A stretch of 10,820 nt of DNA from Clostridiales bacterium (lineage in GTDB: Bacteria > Bacillota > Clostridia > Christensenellales > DUVY01): the NCBI GenBank assembly GCA_031290295.1, contig JAITNT010000240.1:1-10820 (forward strand), read 5' to 3'. The notes under the pieces are model-generated. The model saw only the letters and a program-made list of their open reading frames with translations. It was not told where the DNA came from and did no database searches. Each line of letters begins with the position of its first letter. Positions within the stretch are counted from its first letter, which is position 1. A program made the translations under genes and the position numbers. This document shows positions 1-5,544 of the stretch, piece after piece.

Positions 1-43
1 CGGTGGCGGGCCCGAGCGTGCAAACGATTTTAGTTTTACGCAT
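1..43 (-). CDS. pyk: Pyruvate kinase, N-terminal fragment (runs off left edge)
   Basis: Reading leftward from the ATG at 43-41 gives MRKTKIVCTLGPAT and then the window ends. This is the family's N-terminal signature: the first beta strand of the pyruvate kinase barrel, with the T-K-I-V-C-T-x-G-P-A pattern. The enzyme makes pyruvate and ATP from phosphoenolpyruvate and ADP in the last step of glycolysis. An AGGAGG ribosome site at 60-55 lies 11 bases upstream. A nearer ATG at 53-51 opens only a five-codon frame (MNKYA, then stop) and sits one base from the Shine-Dalgarno site, so 43 is the better start. The gene follows the 239-residue membrane protein on the same strand. Only 14 residues are visible, but the match is highly specific. 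Confidence 0.85.
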   Translation of the reverse strand, partial: MRKTKIVCTLGPAT

Positions 44-71
44 ATTTATTCATGCCTCCTGAATTATTAGG

Positions 72-98
72 CTTGTCGCCGACCTCATAGCCGACAAG
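72..98 (-). terminator. Stem-loop between membrane-protein gene and pyk
   Basis: CTTGTCG at 72-78 pairs with CGACAAG at 92-98 around a 13-base loop. It lies just after the stop of the 239-residue gene and before the pyk ribosome site. There is no clear U-run on the minus strand, so it may be a weak terminator or only a processing or attenuating hairpin. A second small palindrome, GTTAA-TCG-TTAAC (98-110), overlaps the stop codon. Confidence 0.3.
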
Positions 99-105
99 TT
101 AATCG

Positions 106-825
106 TTAACCCTTGGGCGACGACCTTTCAAAATACATTTGTCCGTCCGCGCCGCGCCGATAAACGTCGATGCGGTCGGAATATTCGGCTACAAAAAGGT
201 CGGGATCCTGCCGCGTGCGGTAAAGCCGGGGGCTTTCTTCATGTCCGAAGTCGGGCTCGGAATAAGCTTCCGGACGCCGCGGATTAGGAAAGTCCGTCTT
301 GCGCGGCGGCGCGGGGGTCGGCTCGTATTCCCGGTCTTGCTTATACGAACCCGGATATTTTGATTTAGGGTCGAACTCGGTTTCGGGTTCGTACTCATAG
401 CCCGTTCCCTGCCCGAAAGCGTCCTCCGCTTCCTCCGTGCGAATGGCAGGCTTGCGGTAGTCGTAAGGGTTAGCTTTGCGCGGCTCGGGCGCGTCGGCGG
501 ATTTCTCGCGCGGGGGACGACCGGAGACGCTCCGCTCGCGCTCGGAGAACGCGGACGGCGCGGTATACTGCTCCTTTGCGGAGCGGCGGTCGGTTACGCG
601 CTCGGGGCGTTTTTCTCTGAAAACATGTTTTTTGAGAACAAGTACGCCCGACAGCGCGACGCAGATAGCGATTCCGATCACGTAAAGTATAGAAAAATCG
701 CTTATTTTGTACCCGAAAAACAAGCCGCCTATTGCAAGCAGCAACGCGTAAAGAGCGGGTATAATCAGGTACAGCCTAAAAAGCAGAAACCCGAAAATAT
801 TAGCGACAGCCTTGAGAAGCTTCAT
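106..825 (-). CDS. Two-helix membrane protein with long charged, proline-rich tail (unrecognised)
   Basis: I do not recognise a family. The 239-residue product begins with two hydrophobic stretches, about residues 10-38 and 44-65, separated by a short hydrophilic turn (GYKISDF). A basic segment (KKHVFREKRPER) follows and suggests a cytoplasmic tail by the positive-inside rule. Residues 70 to about 200 are low-complexity and rich in Arg, Glu, Pro, Tyr and Asp, and are probably disordered. The last 35 residues (from about LYRTRQDPDLFVAEYSDR onward) look more ordered and may be the functional end, perhaps a binding motif. The ribosome site is poor (AAGG about 12 bases upstream). The gene lies between serS and pyk on the same strand, 79 bases after serS, so co-transcription is likely. 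Confidence 0.7.
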   Translation of the reverse strand: MKLLKAVANIFGFLLFRLYLIIPALYALLLAIGGLFFGYKISDFSILYVIGIAICVALSGVLVLKKHVFREKRPERVTDRRSAKEQYTAPSAFSERERSVSGRPPREKSADAPEPRKANPYDYRKPAIRTEEAEDAFGQGTGYEYEPETEFDPKSKYPGSYKQDREYEPTPAPPRKTDFPNPRRPEAYSEPDFGHEESPRLYRTRQDPDLFVAEYSDRIDVYRRGADGQMYFERSSPKG

Positions 826-903
826 TTGTATACCGAACCTTAGTTAAATTATCGTGAACGGTCTGTCGGCGTCTTGGAAACGCCTGCGGACTTAATCGGC
901 GTT

Positions 904-2169
904 TTATCCTATGACGGCGGCGCCCGTGTACCTCCGCAGCGGAGGCGGGATAGTTACGGTGCCGTCCGCATTTTGATAGTTCTCTAAAATTGCGGCGACG
1001 GTGCGCCCTACGGCAAGCCCGCTGCCGTTAAGCGTGTGCGCGAACCTCGGCTTGTCCGTCAGGGGGTCGCGGAACTTAATGTTGGCGCGGCGCGCCTGAT
1101 AGTCCTCGAAGTTCGAGCATGAGGAAATCTCAACGTAACGGTTATAGCTCGGCATCCAAACCTCGATATCGTAGGTTTTTGCGGACGAGAAGCCGAGGTC
1201 GCCGGTGCTCAGGACAACTACGCGGTAGGGAAGCTTGAGAAGCTTGAGAATTTTTTCCGCTTCCTTAGTGAGTATTTCTAATTCCTTGTAGCTCTCGTCG
1301 GGGTGAGCAAACTTGACAAGCTCGACCTTATTGAACTGATGCTGACGGATAAGCCCGCGCGTATCGCGCCCCGCGCTGCCCGCCTCGGCGCGGAAGCAAG
1401 CGGTATAGGCGACGTAATTAATAGGCAAATCGCCCGCCGAAAGTATGTCGTTGCGGTGCAGATTGGTCACGGGAACCTCCGCGGTAGGAACGAGAAAGTA
1501 GTTGGTGTTTTTGACCGCGAAAGCGTCCTCCTCGAATTTCGGCAGCTGTCCTGTGCCGGTCATGCTCTCGCGGTTGACCATGTACGGCGGAAAAATTTCC
1601 GTATAGCCCGCCTTGATGTGCGTGTCGAGCATGAAGTTATAGACCGCGCGTTCTAGGGTCGCGCCTAAGCCGCGGTAGACGGTAAAGCGCGCGCCCGTGA
1701 TTTTGGCGGCGGCGGGCCAGTCGAGAATCTTCAGCGACTCGCCGAGATCCCAGTGCGCTTTCGGCGCGAAGTCAAAGGTTCTCGGCGTCGAAAACTTACG
1801 GATTTCCTTGTTGGCGGTATCGTCCGCGCCTACGGGCACGCTTTTGTGCGGCAGGTTGGGAATAGACAGCAGCAGGTCCCTTAACTCCTCGTCGGCGGCG
1901 ATAAGCTCGGCGTCAAGCGCCTTGATTTCCTCGCCCTGCGCTTTCATGCGGTTAATCAGCCCGTCGGCGTTTTGGTTGCCGCGCTTCAGGGCGGCGATTT
2001 GCTCGCTTGCGCGGTTGCGCTCCGCCTTCATGTCCTCGACGCGCGCAATTATCGCCTTGCGCTTGGCGTCAAGCTCGGCGGCGCGTCCGACGTCGTAGCT
2101 TCCGTTGCGCGTAGACAGTCTTTTTTTGACCGTCTTGAGGTTCTCTGAAATGTACTTTACATCAAGCAT
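904..2169 (-). CDS. serS: Seryl-tRNA synthetase
   Basis: This cytoplasmic class II aminoacyl-tRNA synthetase activates serine with ATP and charges tRNA-Ser; the family also charges tRNA-Sec where that exists. The 421-residue length is normal. Residues 1-110 form the N-terminal antiparallel coiled-coil arm (heptad-like 30-100) that grips the long variable arm of tRNA-Ser. Residue 159 onward is the catalytic core with motif 1. The serine-binding TAEVP loop is at 229-233, motif 2 ([14 protein letters not shown]) at about 259-272, and motif 3 ([18 protein letters not shown]) at 382-399 carries the ATP-binding arginine. An AAGGAG site lies 10 bases before the ATG. No T-box consensus (AGGGTGG) is visible in the 109-base gap upstream, so tRNA-sensing control is not evident. 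Confidence 0.97.
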   Translation of the reverse strand: MLDVKYISENLKTVKKRLSTRNGSYDVGRAAELDAKRKAIIARVEDMKAERNRASEQIAALKRGNQNADGLINRMKAQGEEIKALDAELIAADEELRDLLLSIPNLPHKSVPVGADDTANKEIRKFSTPRTFDFAPKAHWDLGESLKILDWPAAAKITGARFTVYRGLGATLERAVYNFMLDTHIKAGYTEIFPPYMVNRESMTGTGQLPKFEEDAFAVKNTNYFLVPTAEVPVTNLHRNDILSAGDLPINYVAYTACFRAEAGSAGRDTRGLIRQHQFNKVELVKFAHPDESYKELEILTKEAEKILKLLKLPYRVVVLSTGDLGFSSAKTYDIEVWMPSYNRYVEISSCSNFEDYQARRANIKFRDPLTDKPRFAHTLNGSGLAVGRTVAAILENYQNADGTVTIPPPLRRYTGAAVIG

Positions 2170-2278
2170 GGTTTTTTATCTCCTTGGCTGTATTTACGTT
2201 AATATTTTTTTGCGGACGGCTTTGCGGCGCGCTTGCAAGGGGTTGCAGGGAGGAACACACCGAAGGGCGTGATACCCT

Positions 2279-2905
2279 TTATTTCAGGTCCTTGAAAATT
2301 TGTATTCCGCAGTCCTCCATGTTTTTGAAAGCGAAGATATTGCTTAGCCCGGCGTCATGCCCCGACCCGTCGTAGGTGTCGGTATAGTCGGTGAACACGA
2401 GCACGTTAGGCGAACGGTTGCGCTCGTTGAAGTACGCCCTGAGCGACAGCGCGAATTGCAGCACGCACAAATCGGAGCACACGCCCATTATCAAGAAGCT
2501 GTCGAAGCCGTTTATGTCCGCGTCCGTAGCAAAGGCAAAAATCCCGTTGGTGCTGTTCTTGCAGACGGTACGGTCGACGTAAGGCGCGAGCGGGCGGACG
2601 ACGGCGCATTCGGCTTTGGTGTGGCAGTGCGGCGGAAAGAACTTAAATTCCGCGGCGTCGGCGGGGTGACGGTCGTTGAGAAAAACCTTGAGCGCGTCCG
2701 GCAAAAAATCCAGGGTGGACGCGATTCTGTCCGCAAGCGCGGGGAAGCGCGGCGAGAACAACGCGCCACGTCCGCAAAAGCCCTCGACCATGTCGATAAC
2801 GACAACGCAGGCGCGCTTGTTATTATAACCGCGCAGAAGCAGAGAGGGCTTATTCTCATAAGCGATCTTCATGCACTGAAGCGCCGTCAATTGATTGTCC
2901 GTCAT
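2279..2905 (-). CDS. Isochorismatase/nicotinamidase-family cysteine hydrolase
   Basis: The 208-residue protein has the cysteine hydrolase fold of isochorismatases and nicotinamidases. The presumed catalytic triad is Asp38 (VVVIDMVEGF), Lys116 (VCKNSTNGIF) and Cys147 (GVCSDLCV, after the usual cis-peptide region). The metal-site pattern of PncA-type nicotinamidases is partly kept: Asp78 and His80 in NDRHPAD and His93 in FFPPHC. The middle histidine of the usual D-x-H-x5-H spacing is replaced (Ala85/Glu86). Nicotinamide to nicotinate in NAD salvage is the most likely reaction, but the altered metal site leaves room for another amide or isochorismate-like substrate, so I give no symbol. It has its own promoter (2957-2985). 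It lies 109 bases upstream of serS on the same strand. The start at 2905 has only a weak GGCGGTG ribosome site. Confidence 0.85.
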   Translation of the reverse strand: MTDNQLTALQCMKIAYENKPSLLLRGYNNKRACVVVIDMVEGFCGRGALFSPRFPALADRIASTLDFLPDALKVFLNDRHPADAAEFKFFPPHCHTKAECAVVRPLAPYVDRTVCKNSTNGIFAFATDADINGFDSFLIMGVCSDLCVLQFALSLRAYFNERNRSPNVLVFTDYTDTYDGSGHDAGLSNIFAFKNMEDCGIQIFKDLK

Positions 2906-2920
2906 GTTTCACCGCCGCGT

Positions 2921-2939
2921 GGAGTTTTGCGACAACTCC
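2921..2939 (-). promoter_or_regulatory. Hairpin in leader of the hydrolase gene
   Basis: GGAGTT (2921-2926) pairs with AACTCC (2934-2939) around a 7-base loop. It lies between the expected transcription start (about 2950) and the ATG at 2905. It could stabilise the leader or bind a protein. No known riboswitch class is recognisable. Confidence 0.35.
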
Positions 2940-2956
2940 GTTAATTGATTACAGAA

Positions 2957-2985
2957 AGTATACCACACCGCGCTTTGATTGTAAA
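2957..2985 (-). promoter_or_regulatory. Sigma-A promoter of the hydrolase gene
   Basis: Read on the minus strand, TTTACA (2985-2980), 17 bases, then TATACT (2962-2957). Both hexamers match the vegetative consensus at 5 of 6 positions with ideal spacing. Transcription would start near 2950 and could continue through serS, because no strong terminator separates the two genes. Confidence 0.7.
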
Positions 2986-3075
2986 GTGCTGAGACCGCAA
3001 ATGCCAACGAGGGCGAGGAGGAGAATAGGCGAGGGGGGCGGGGGATACAATAGGGCTAAGAGAATGATTGGTAGG

Positions 3076-3110
3076 CGGCGAAGAGATGTTTCGACTGCGC
3101 TCAACATGAC
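3076..3110. repeat. REP-like repeat, type 2 (ATGTT...AACAT palindrome)
   Basis: A CGGCGAAGAG lead-in (3076-3085) is followed by GATGTT, a 12-base middle and AACATGAC, so ATGTT (3086-3090) pairs with AACAT (3103-3107). Elements of this form recur between genes in many gut Firmicutes and produce spurious HVERSRNIS-like translations. It precedes a type 1 element in the same cluster. A truncated copy lies at 3387-3406. Confidence 0.65.
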
Positions 3111-3130
3111 AGAGAGGGTTGGTTAGAACT

Positions 3131-3167
3131 GGATTGCCACGTCGCTGGCGCTCCTCGCAATGACGGA
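3131..3167. repeat. REP-like repeat, type 1, copy A
   Basis: This 37-base element starts GGATTGCCACGTCGC and ends GCTCCTCGCAATGACGGA, an imperfect palindrome with ATTGC and GCAAT ends. It differs at one base (GGC for GAC in the middle) from the copies at 7108-7144 and 7193-7229. It lies in a non-coding stretch; apparent ORFs across it, such as HCEERQRRGNPV, are translations of the repeat. Confidence 0.8.
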
Positions 3168-3306
3168 TAGGGTTTTGATTGTATAGTGTACGGAAGAACA
3201 AGGGGAATCCGTACCGCAGCGAGCGCCCTGCGAAGCGCGCGAGCGGAATGACCACGCGCAGTAATGAATACGCTGTACACACCCGGATAGACTAAACCTC
3301 TTTAAG

Positions 3307-3382
3307 TCCGACTGAATCGGATTAAGCAAGACAGCCGCCCGTAAAGGCGGCTTGTCGCAGCGCCGATTCACGTTTGGTCGGA
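3307..3382. other. Three-tier nested stem structure (possible structured RNA or DNA cruciform)
   Basis: Three concentric complementary pairs are visible. The outer pair is TCCGAC (3307-3312) with GTCGGA (3377-3382). The middle pair is GAATCGG (3314-3320) with CCGATTC (3363-3369). The inner pair is GACAGCCGCC (3330-3339) with GGCGGCT-T-GTC (3346-3356), with one bulged T and a CGTAAA loop. The arms sum to 23 base pairs over 76 bases. It sits about 70 bases upstream of the LexA-box promoter, outside any credible gene. It could be a small structured RNA, the end of a mobile element, or a larger REP. No known RNA family is recognised. Confidence 0.5.
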
Positions 3383-3386
3383 TTAG

Positions 3387-3406
3387 CGGCGAAGAGATGT
3401 TTCGAC
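3387..3406. repeat. Truncated REP-like type 2 repeat
   Basis: CGGCGAAGAGATGTTTCGAC repeats the first 20 bases of the element that begins at 3076. The match then breaks off at GCACC, so the second arm is missing. It directly follows the nested stem and may mark a breakpoint where accessory DNA entered. Confidence 0.6.
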
Positions 3407-3453
3407 GCACCACTATGTTTGTTAAAATATTTTTCAATTTCTGTCAAAAACCC

Positions 3454-3483
3454 TTGACAAACAAATGTTCTATATGGTAGACT
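3454..3483 (+). promoter_or_regulatory. Sigma-A promoter overlapped by LexA-like boxes
   Basis: TTGACA (3454-3459), 18 bases, then TAGACT (3478-3483). The -35 is perfect and the -10 is moderate. A near-LexA box lies between the hexamers and a perfect one lies just downstream, so occupancy should block initiation. It points toward the holin-like gene at 3804, about 310 bases away. Confidence 0.65.
3459..3470. promoter_or_regulatory. LexA-like (SOS) box, one mismatch
   Basis: AAAC-AAAT-GTTC matches the Gram-positive LexA core GAAC-N4-GTTC at 7 of 8 fixed bases. It lies between the -35 and -10 elements of the promoter at 3454-3483. Confidence 0.5.
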
Positions 3484-3487
3484 GTGT

Positions 3488-3628
3488 ATGAACATAAGTT
3501 CAGGCAGTCGCGGCGGGTTGATTTGCAGAGGCGGGAATATCCGGATAGTTCCCGTTAGCAAGCCGACGGCGGCGGTAAGCGGTCACGGAGAGATTCCCGA
3601 GTCGAAACGGAGGCGGGACTTTTTTTGA
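3488..3628 (+). CDS. Possible 46-residue ORF overlapping the SOS operator (doubtful)
   Basis: An ATG at 3488 opens 46 codons ending in TGA at 3626-3628. The product starts MNISSGSRGGLICRGG and ends in a basic stretch, PESKRRRDFF. There is no Shine-Dalgarno site and the ATG coincides with the predicted transcription start, so translation would have to be leaderless. The perfect LexA-like box is inside its first codons, and the terminator-like hairpin (3595-3624) is inside its last ones. It may be only open sequence within a leader RNA. I see no recognisable domain. Confidence 0.2.
   Translation: MNISSGSRGGLICRGGNIRIVPVSKPTAAVSGHGEIPESKRRRDFF
3490..3501. promoter_or_regulatory. LexA-like (SOS) box, perfect core
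   Basis: GAAC-ATAA-GTTC is a perfect match to the Gram-positive LexA/DinR core. The palindrome extends one base each side (T...A). It begins 7 bases after the -10 hexamer, covering the transcription start, the usual position for a repressor operator. Confidence 0.65.
3595..3626 (+). terminator. Terminator-like hairpin with U-run after the SOS promoter
   Basis: TCCCG (3595-3599) pairs with CGGGA (3614-3618) around a 14-base loop, followed by a C and seven T's (3620-3626). The stem is short, so efficiency would be modest. If real, the SOS promoter makes a short RNA of about 130 bases, with some read-through to the holin-like gene. Confidence 0.35.
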
Positions 3629-3638
3629 CACGTTGTCT

Positions 3639-3650
3639 GAACATATGTGC
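3639..3650. promoter_or_regulatory. Third LexA-like box, one mismatch
   Basis: GAAC-ATAT-GTGC differs from GAAC-N4-GTTC at one fixed base. A TTGACA (3625-3630) precedes it, but no good -10 follows at 16-18 bases. It may be a secondary operator or a relic of a second promoter. Confidence 0.35.
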
Positions 3651-3803
3651 GCTTTTTTGACCTCGGCGGCGGGCGCTCGCCGTCGAAGGAAAAAGAGGTT
3701 TTGCGGGTTTAACGGCCGCCTGCAAAATTATCGGGCTTGCTGCAAAGCTAGACGCGGGGGAGCTTCGCGGCAAGTCAATTTACGCCGTAAAAAAGGAGGA
3801 CAC

Positions 3804-4124
3804 ATGGAAAACATCGAAACAATTTTATCATTGGCGGGGACGGCGATCGGCTTGACGGTTACGGCGGTAACCTTTATCGCTAAATTTCTGAAAGCCGCAA
3901 ATGCAAAGAAAACGGCGGACGGCCTGATAGCGATCGGAAACGCGATAATCCCTTACATAGAGCAAGCCGAAAAATTCGCCGGTTATACGGGCGCGGAGAA
4001 AAAGCTGTACGTACTGACCAAGCTGCGGGAATTTGCCGGGCAAAAAGGAATAGCCTTCGACGAGCCGCAGATAAGTCAAAGGCTCGAGGAGCTTATCGGG
4101 CTGACTAAGGAGGTCAACGCGTGA
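3804..4124 (+). CDS. LL-H-holin-like small membrane protein
   Basis: The 106-residue product starts with one hydrophobic helix (about residues 6-28, LAGTAIGLTVTAVTFIAKFL). A soluble helical part follows, with AEKFAGYTGAEKKLYVLTKL, then FAGQKGIAFDEPQISQRLEE and an end in TKEVNA. This layout (helix, GxEKKxxVL, Gx-F-D-E-x-x-I, LEExI) resembles phage holins of the LL-H type, which permit release of lysins across the membrane. That assignment is by pattern memory only. The start at 3804 is fixed by AAAAGGAGG 4 bases upstream; longer in-frame starts from 3633 encode an unlikely Arg-rich leader with no ribosome site. It lies downstream of the LexA-box promoter and upstream of the recombinase, as expected for a prophage remnant. 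A membrane toxin or a non-lytic membrane protein is possible. Confidence 0.6.
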   Translation: MENIETILSLAGTAIGLTVTAVTFIAKFLKAANAKKTADGLIAIGNAIIPYIEQAEKFAGYTGAEKKLYVLTKLREFAGQKGIAFDEPQISQRLEELIGLTKEVNA

Positions 4125-4131
4125 GGGGAGG

Positions 4132-4194
4132 ATGCGCGGATATTATACGGCGGGATATATCGGAACGGGCGACGGCCGGGATTATAAAGCCTGA
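4132..4194 (+). CDS. 20-residue ORF coupled to the holin-like gene
   Basis: An ATG 7 bases after the holin-like stop opens MRGYYTAGYIGTGDGRDYKA and then TGA. A GAGGGGAGG run abuts the ATG, so translational coupling is plausible, although the spacing is tight. The GYYTxxGYxG flavour recalls short Gly/Tyr-rich phage-module proteins; I infer it may be a shortened version of one. It could also be chance. Confidence 0.3.
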   Translation: MRGYYTAGYIGTGDGRDYKA

Positions 4195-4211
4195 GCCGCT
4201 TGTAGTTTTTT
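4187..4211 (+). terminator. Weak terminator-like stem after the holin-like gene
   Basis: AAGC (4187-4190) pairs with GCTT (4198-4201), followed by GTAG and six T's. The stem is only 4 bp, so this is a tentative call. The rest of the gap up to the recombinase start (4212-4342) is AT-rich, with a TTGACG at 4277-4282 and TACAGT/TAAAAT near 4298-4308 at poor spacing, so no firm promoter can be named. Confidence 0.25.
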
Positions 4212-4342
4212 CTGTTTCTTAGGCGGTTTTGAGAGAATTACATTTCCTCCGTTATTTCGCCGGATTCTTCCTCCGATTGACGATATTGTGTGTCCGATAC
4301 AGTAAAATTGCTTACGGCAGATATTGCCGAAAGGAGATTTAT

Positions 4343-5308
4343 ATGAACGGACAAACAACGGTGAGGGAGCTTCTCGAATACTGGCTGGAGATAGTCATGA
4401 GGGACGAATTGCGCAAGACCTCGTATGCGGCTTATCGCGGGTATGTGCGCAATCACATAGTGCCTGATGTCGGAGAATATCGGCTCACGGAGATCATGCC
4501 GGAGACGGTGCAGACGCTAACAAAAACACTCAAAGCCAAGAGCCTTGCAAGCAAGACGGTGCGCTCAATTATGGTGGTGTTGCGCAGCGCACTCGACGTT
4601 GCGGCGGACTACGGATATATCCAAAGCAACCCTTGCCGCAAGGTTAAGCTGCCGAAGATAGTGGGCGTGGAAGTCAAAACCTTTGGACTAGACGAGCAAC
4701 GGCGTATCGAACGGGTTGCTTTGGAGAGTGACGATAACCGCTGCATAGGCGTGCTGATAGGGTTTTATGCGGGTCTGCGGATAGGCGAAATCTGCGCCTT
4801 GCGGTTCTCGGATATAGATTTTGAAAACAGCAGGTTGACGGTCGGTAAATCCATGAAACGGGTTCTCAATTACGCAGACGGAGAGATGAAAACCTCCGTT
4901 GTGGAGGAAGAGCCTAAAACGGCAAAATCAAAGCGGACGATACCTATACCGAAACGGCTGTGCGCCTTAATACAAAAACGCCTCGCCGAAAGCAACGGCG
5001 AGTACGTCATATCGATGCGGAGCGGAAAGCGCGTTGAACCGCGAACCTTTCAATTCGTCTACGAAAGATTACTGAAAGCGGCAAGCGTCCCGTACTGCAA
5101 GTTTCACACCTGCCGGCATCAATTCGTGAGCAACGCAATCGCCCTCGGCGGCGACATAAAGTCTATTTCGGAGATGTGCGGTCACAGCGGGATAGGCATA
5201 ACCCTTTCGGTCTATGCGCACTCGATGCCGGGGCAGAAAGAGAAGCTGATGGAAAAAATGAACGAGATGTTTTTAGAAACCGCCGCAAGCGCGACTGTCT
5301 TTTCTTAA
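4343..5308 (+). CDS. Tyrosine recombinase (integrase/invertase family)
   Basis: The 321-residue protein has the full catalytic set of tyrosine site-specific recombinases: Arg146 (GLRIGE), Lys192 in the beta-hairpin (PKTAKSKRT), His255 and Arg258 (FHTCRHQF), His281 (CGHSGI) and the nucleophile Tyr291 (SVYAH). Residues 5-105 are a SAM-like core-binding domain. No separate N-terminal arm-binding domain precedes it, which fits an enzyme working on short simple sites. The start at 4343 has AAGGAG 7 bases upstream; the longer frame back to 4229 has no ribosome site. The stop is 7 bases before one of two inverted loxP-like sites (5315-5565), so I infer that its natural substrate is that segment and that it acts as an inverting switch. 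It could equally be the integrase of a decayed prophage. Confidence 0.93.
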   Translation: MNGQTTVRELLEYWLEIVMRDELRKTSYAAYRGYVRNHIVPDVGEYRLTEIMPETVQTLTKTLKAKSLASKTVRSIMVVLRSALDVAADYGYIQSNPCRKVKLPKIVGVEVKTFGLDEQRRIERVALESDDNRCIGVLIGFYAGLRIGEICALRFSDIDFENSRLTVGKSMKRVLNYADGEMKTSVVEEEPKTAKSKRTIPIPKRLCALIQKRLAESNGEYVISMRSGKRVEPRTFQFVYERLLKAASVPYCKFHTCRHQFVSNAIALGGDIKSISEMCGHSGIGITLSVYAHSMPGQKEKLMEKMNEMFLETAASATVFS

Positions 5309-5314
5309 GGCAGG

Positions 5315-5335
5315 TTTTTCATAGAGCATACTGCT
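5315..5335. repeat. Left inverted repeat / recombination site L
   Basis: These 21 bases are the exact reverse complement of 5545-5565. Within a longer quasi-palindrome (5316-5344), the arms TTTTCATAGAGCA and the complement of TGCTCCACGAAAA agree at 11 of 13 positions around an asymmetric TAC centre (5329-5331). The two-arm layout with a polar centre is that of a tyrosine-recombinase core site. Confidence 0.8.
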
Positions 5336-5353
5336 CCACGAAAATTACTTATT

Positions 5354-5381
5354 ATTATACTCCAAACAAATGACTTTGCAA
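5354..5381 (-). promoter_or_regulatory. Promoter inside the invertible segment, currently pointing left
   Basis: Read on the minus strand, TTGCAA (5381-5376), 16 bases, then a perfect TATAAT (5359-5354). An inverted repeat, TTGCA...TGCAA (5376-5392), overlaps the -35, and GCCAT-AAA-ATGGC (5393-5405) lies just upstream. Both could be regulator sites. Transcription would begin near 5347 and cross site L into the 3' end of the recombinase gene in antisense. Confidence 0.6.
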
Positions 5382-5544
5382 ACAAAATGCAAGCCATAAA
5401 ATGGCAAAACTCGACATGCTGCCTGAAAAATCTACAGAGTTTTTTGTCGCAAAGCAATTTCAGCCCCCTTTGCCGGTCTAAATCGCCCGTCGGATTGCGG
5501 AAAGACCCGCCATATATCACATTTTAGCGGTCTGTTTTTCATAT

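Noticed and set aside
868..884. Terminator after serS (GGCGT...ACGCC)
   Set aside because: Stem of 5 bp, no U-run on the minus strand; too weak to call.
2170..2278. T-box riboswitch upstream of serS
   Set aside because: No AGGGTGG T-box core or terminator/antiterminator pair is present; only a small AAGGG/CCCTT stem after the hydrolase stop.
2357..2944. 195-codon plus-strand ORF antisense to the hydrolase gene
   Set aside because: The minus-strand frame carries a clear catalytic triad and promoter; the plus frame is a GC-driven shadow.
2941..3561. Several overlapping minus-strand ORFs of 79-113 codons
   Set aside because: They run across REP-like repeats and the nested stem; their HCEERQRRGNPV- and HVERSRNIS-like segments are translations of repeats, and they lack ribosome sites.
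3633..3803. Longer start for the holin-like gene, adding 57 residues
   Set aside because: The extra part is Arg-rich and unlike an N-terminus, while AAAAGGAGG sits correctly before the ATG at 3804.
5309..5345. Intrinsic terminator of the recombinase gene formed by GAGCA-TAC-TGCTC
   Set aside because: The stem is 5 bp with a 3-base loop and no U-run follows; the same bases are better explained as recombination site L.
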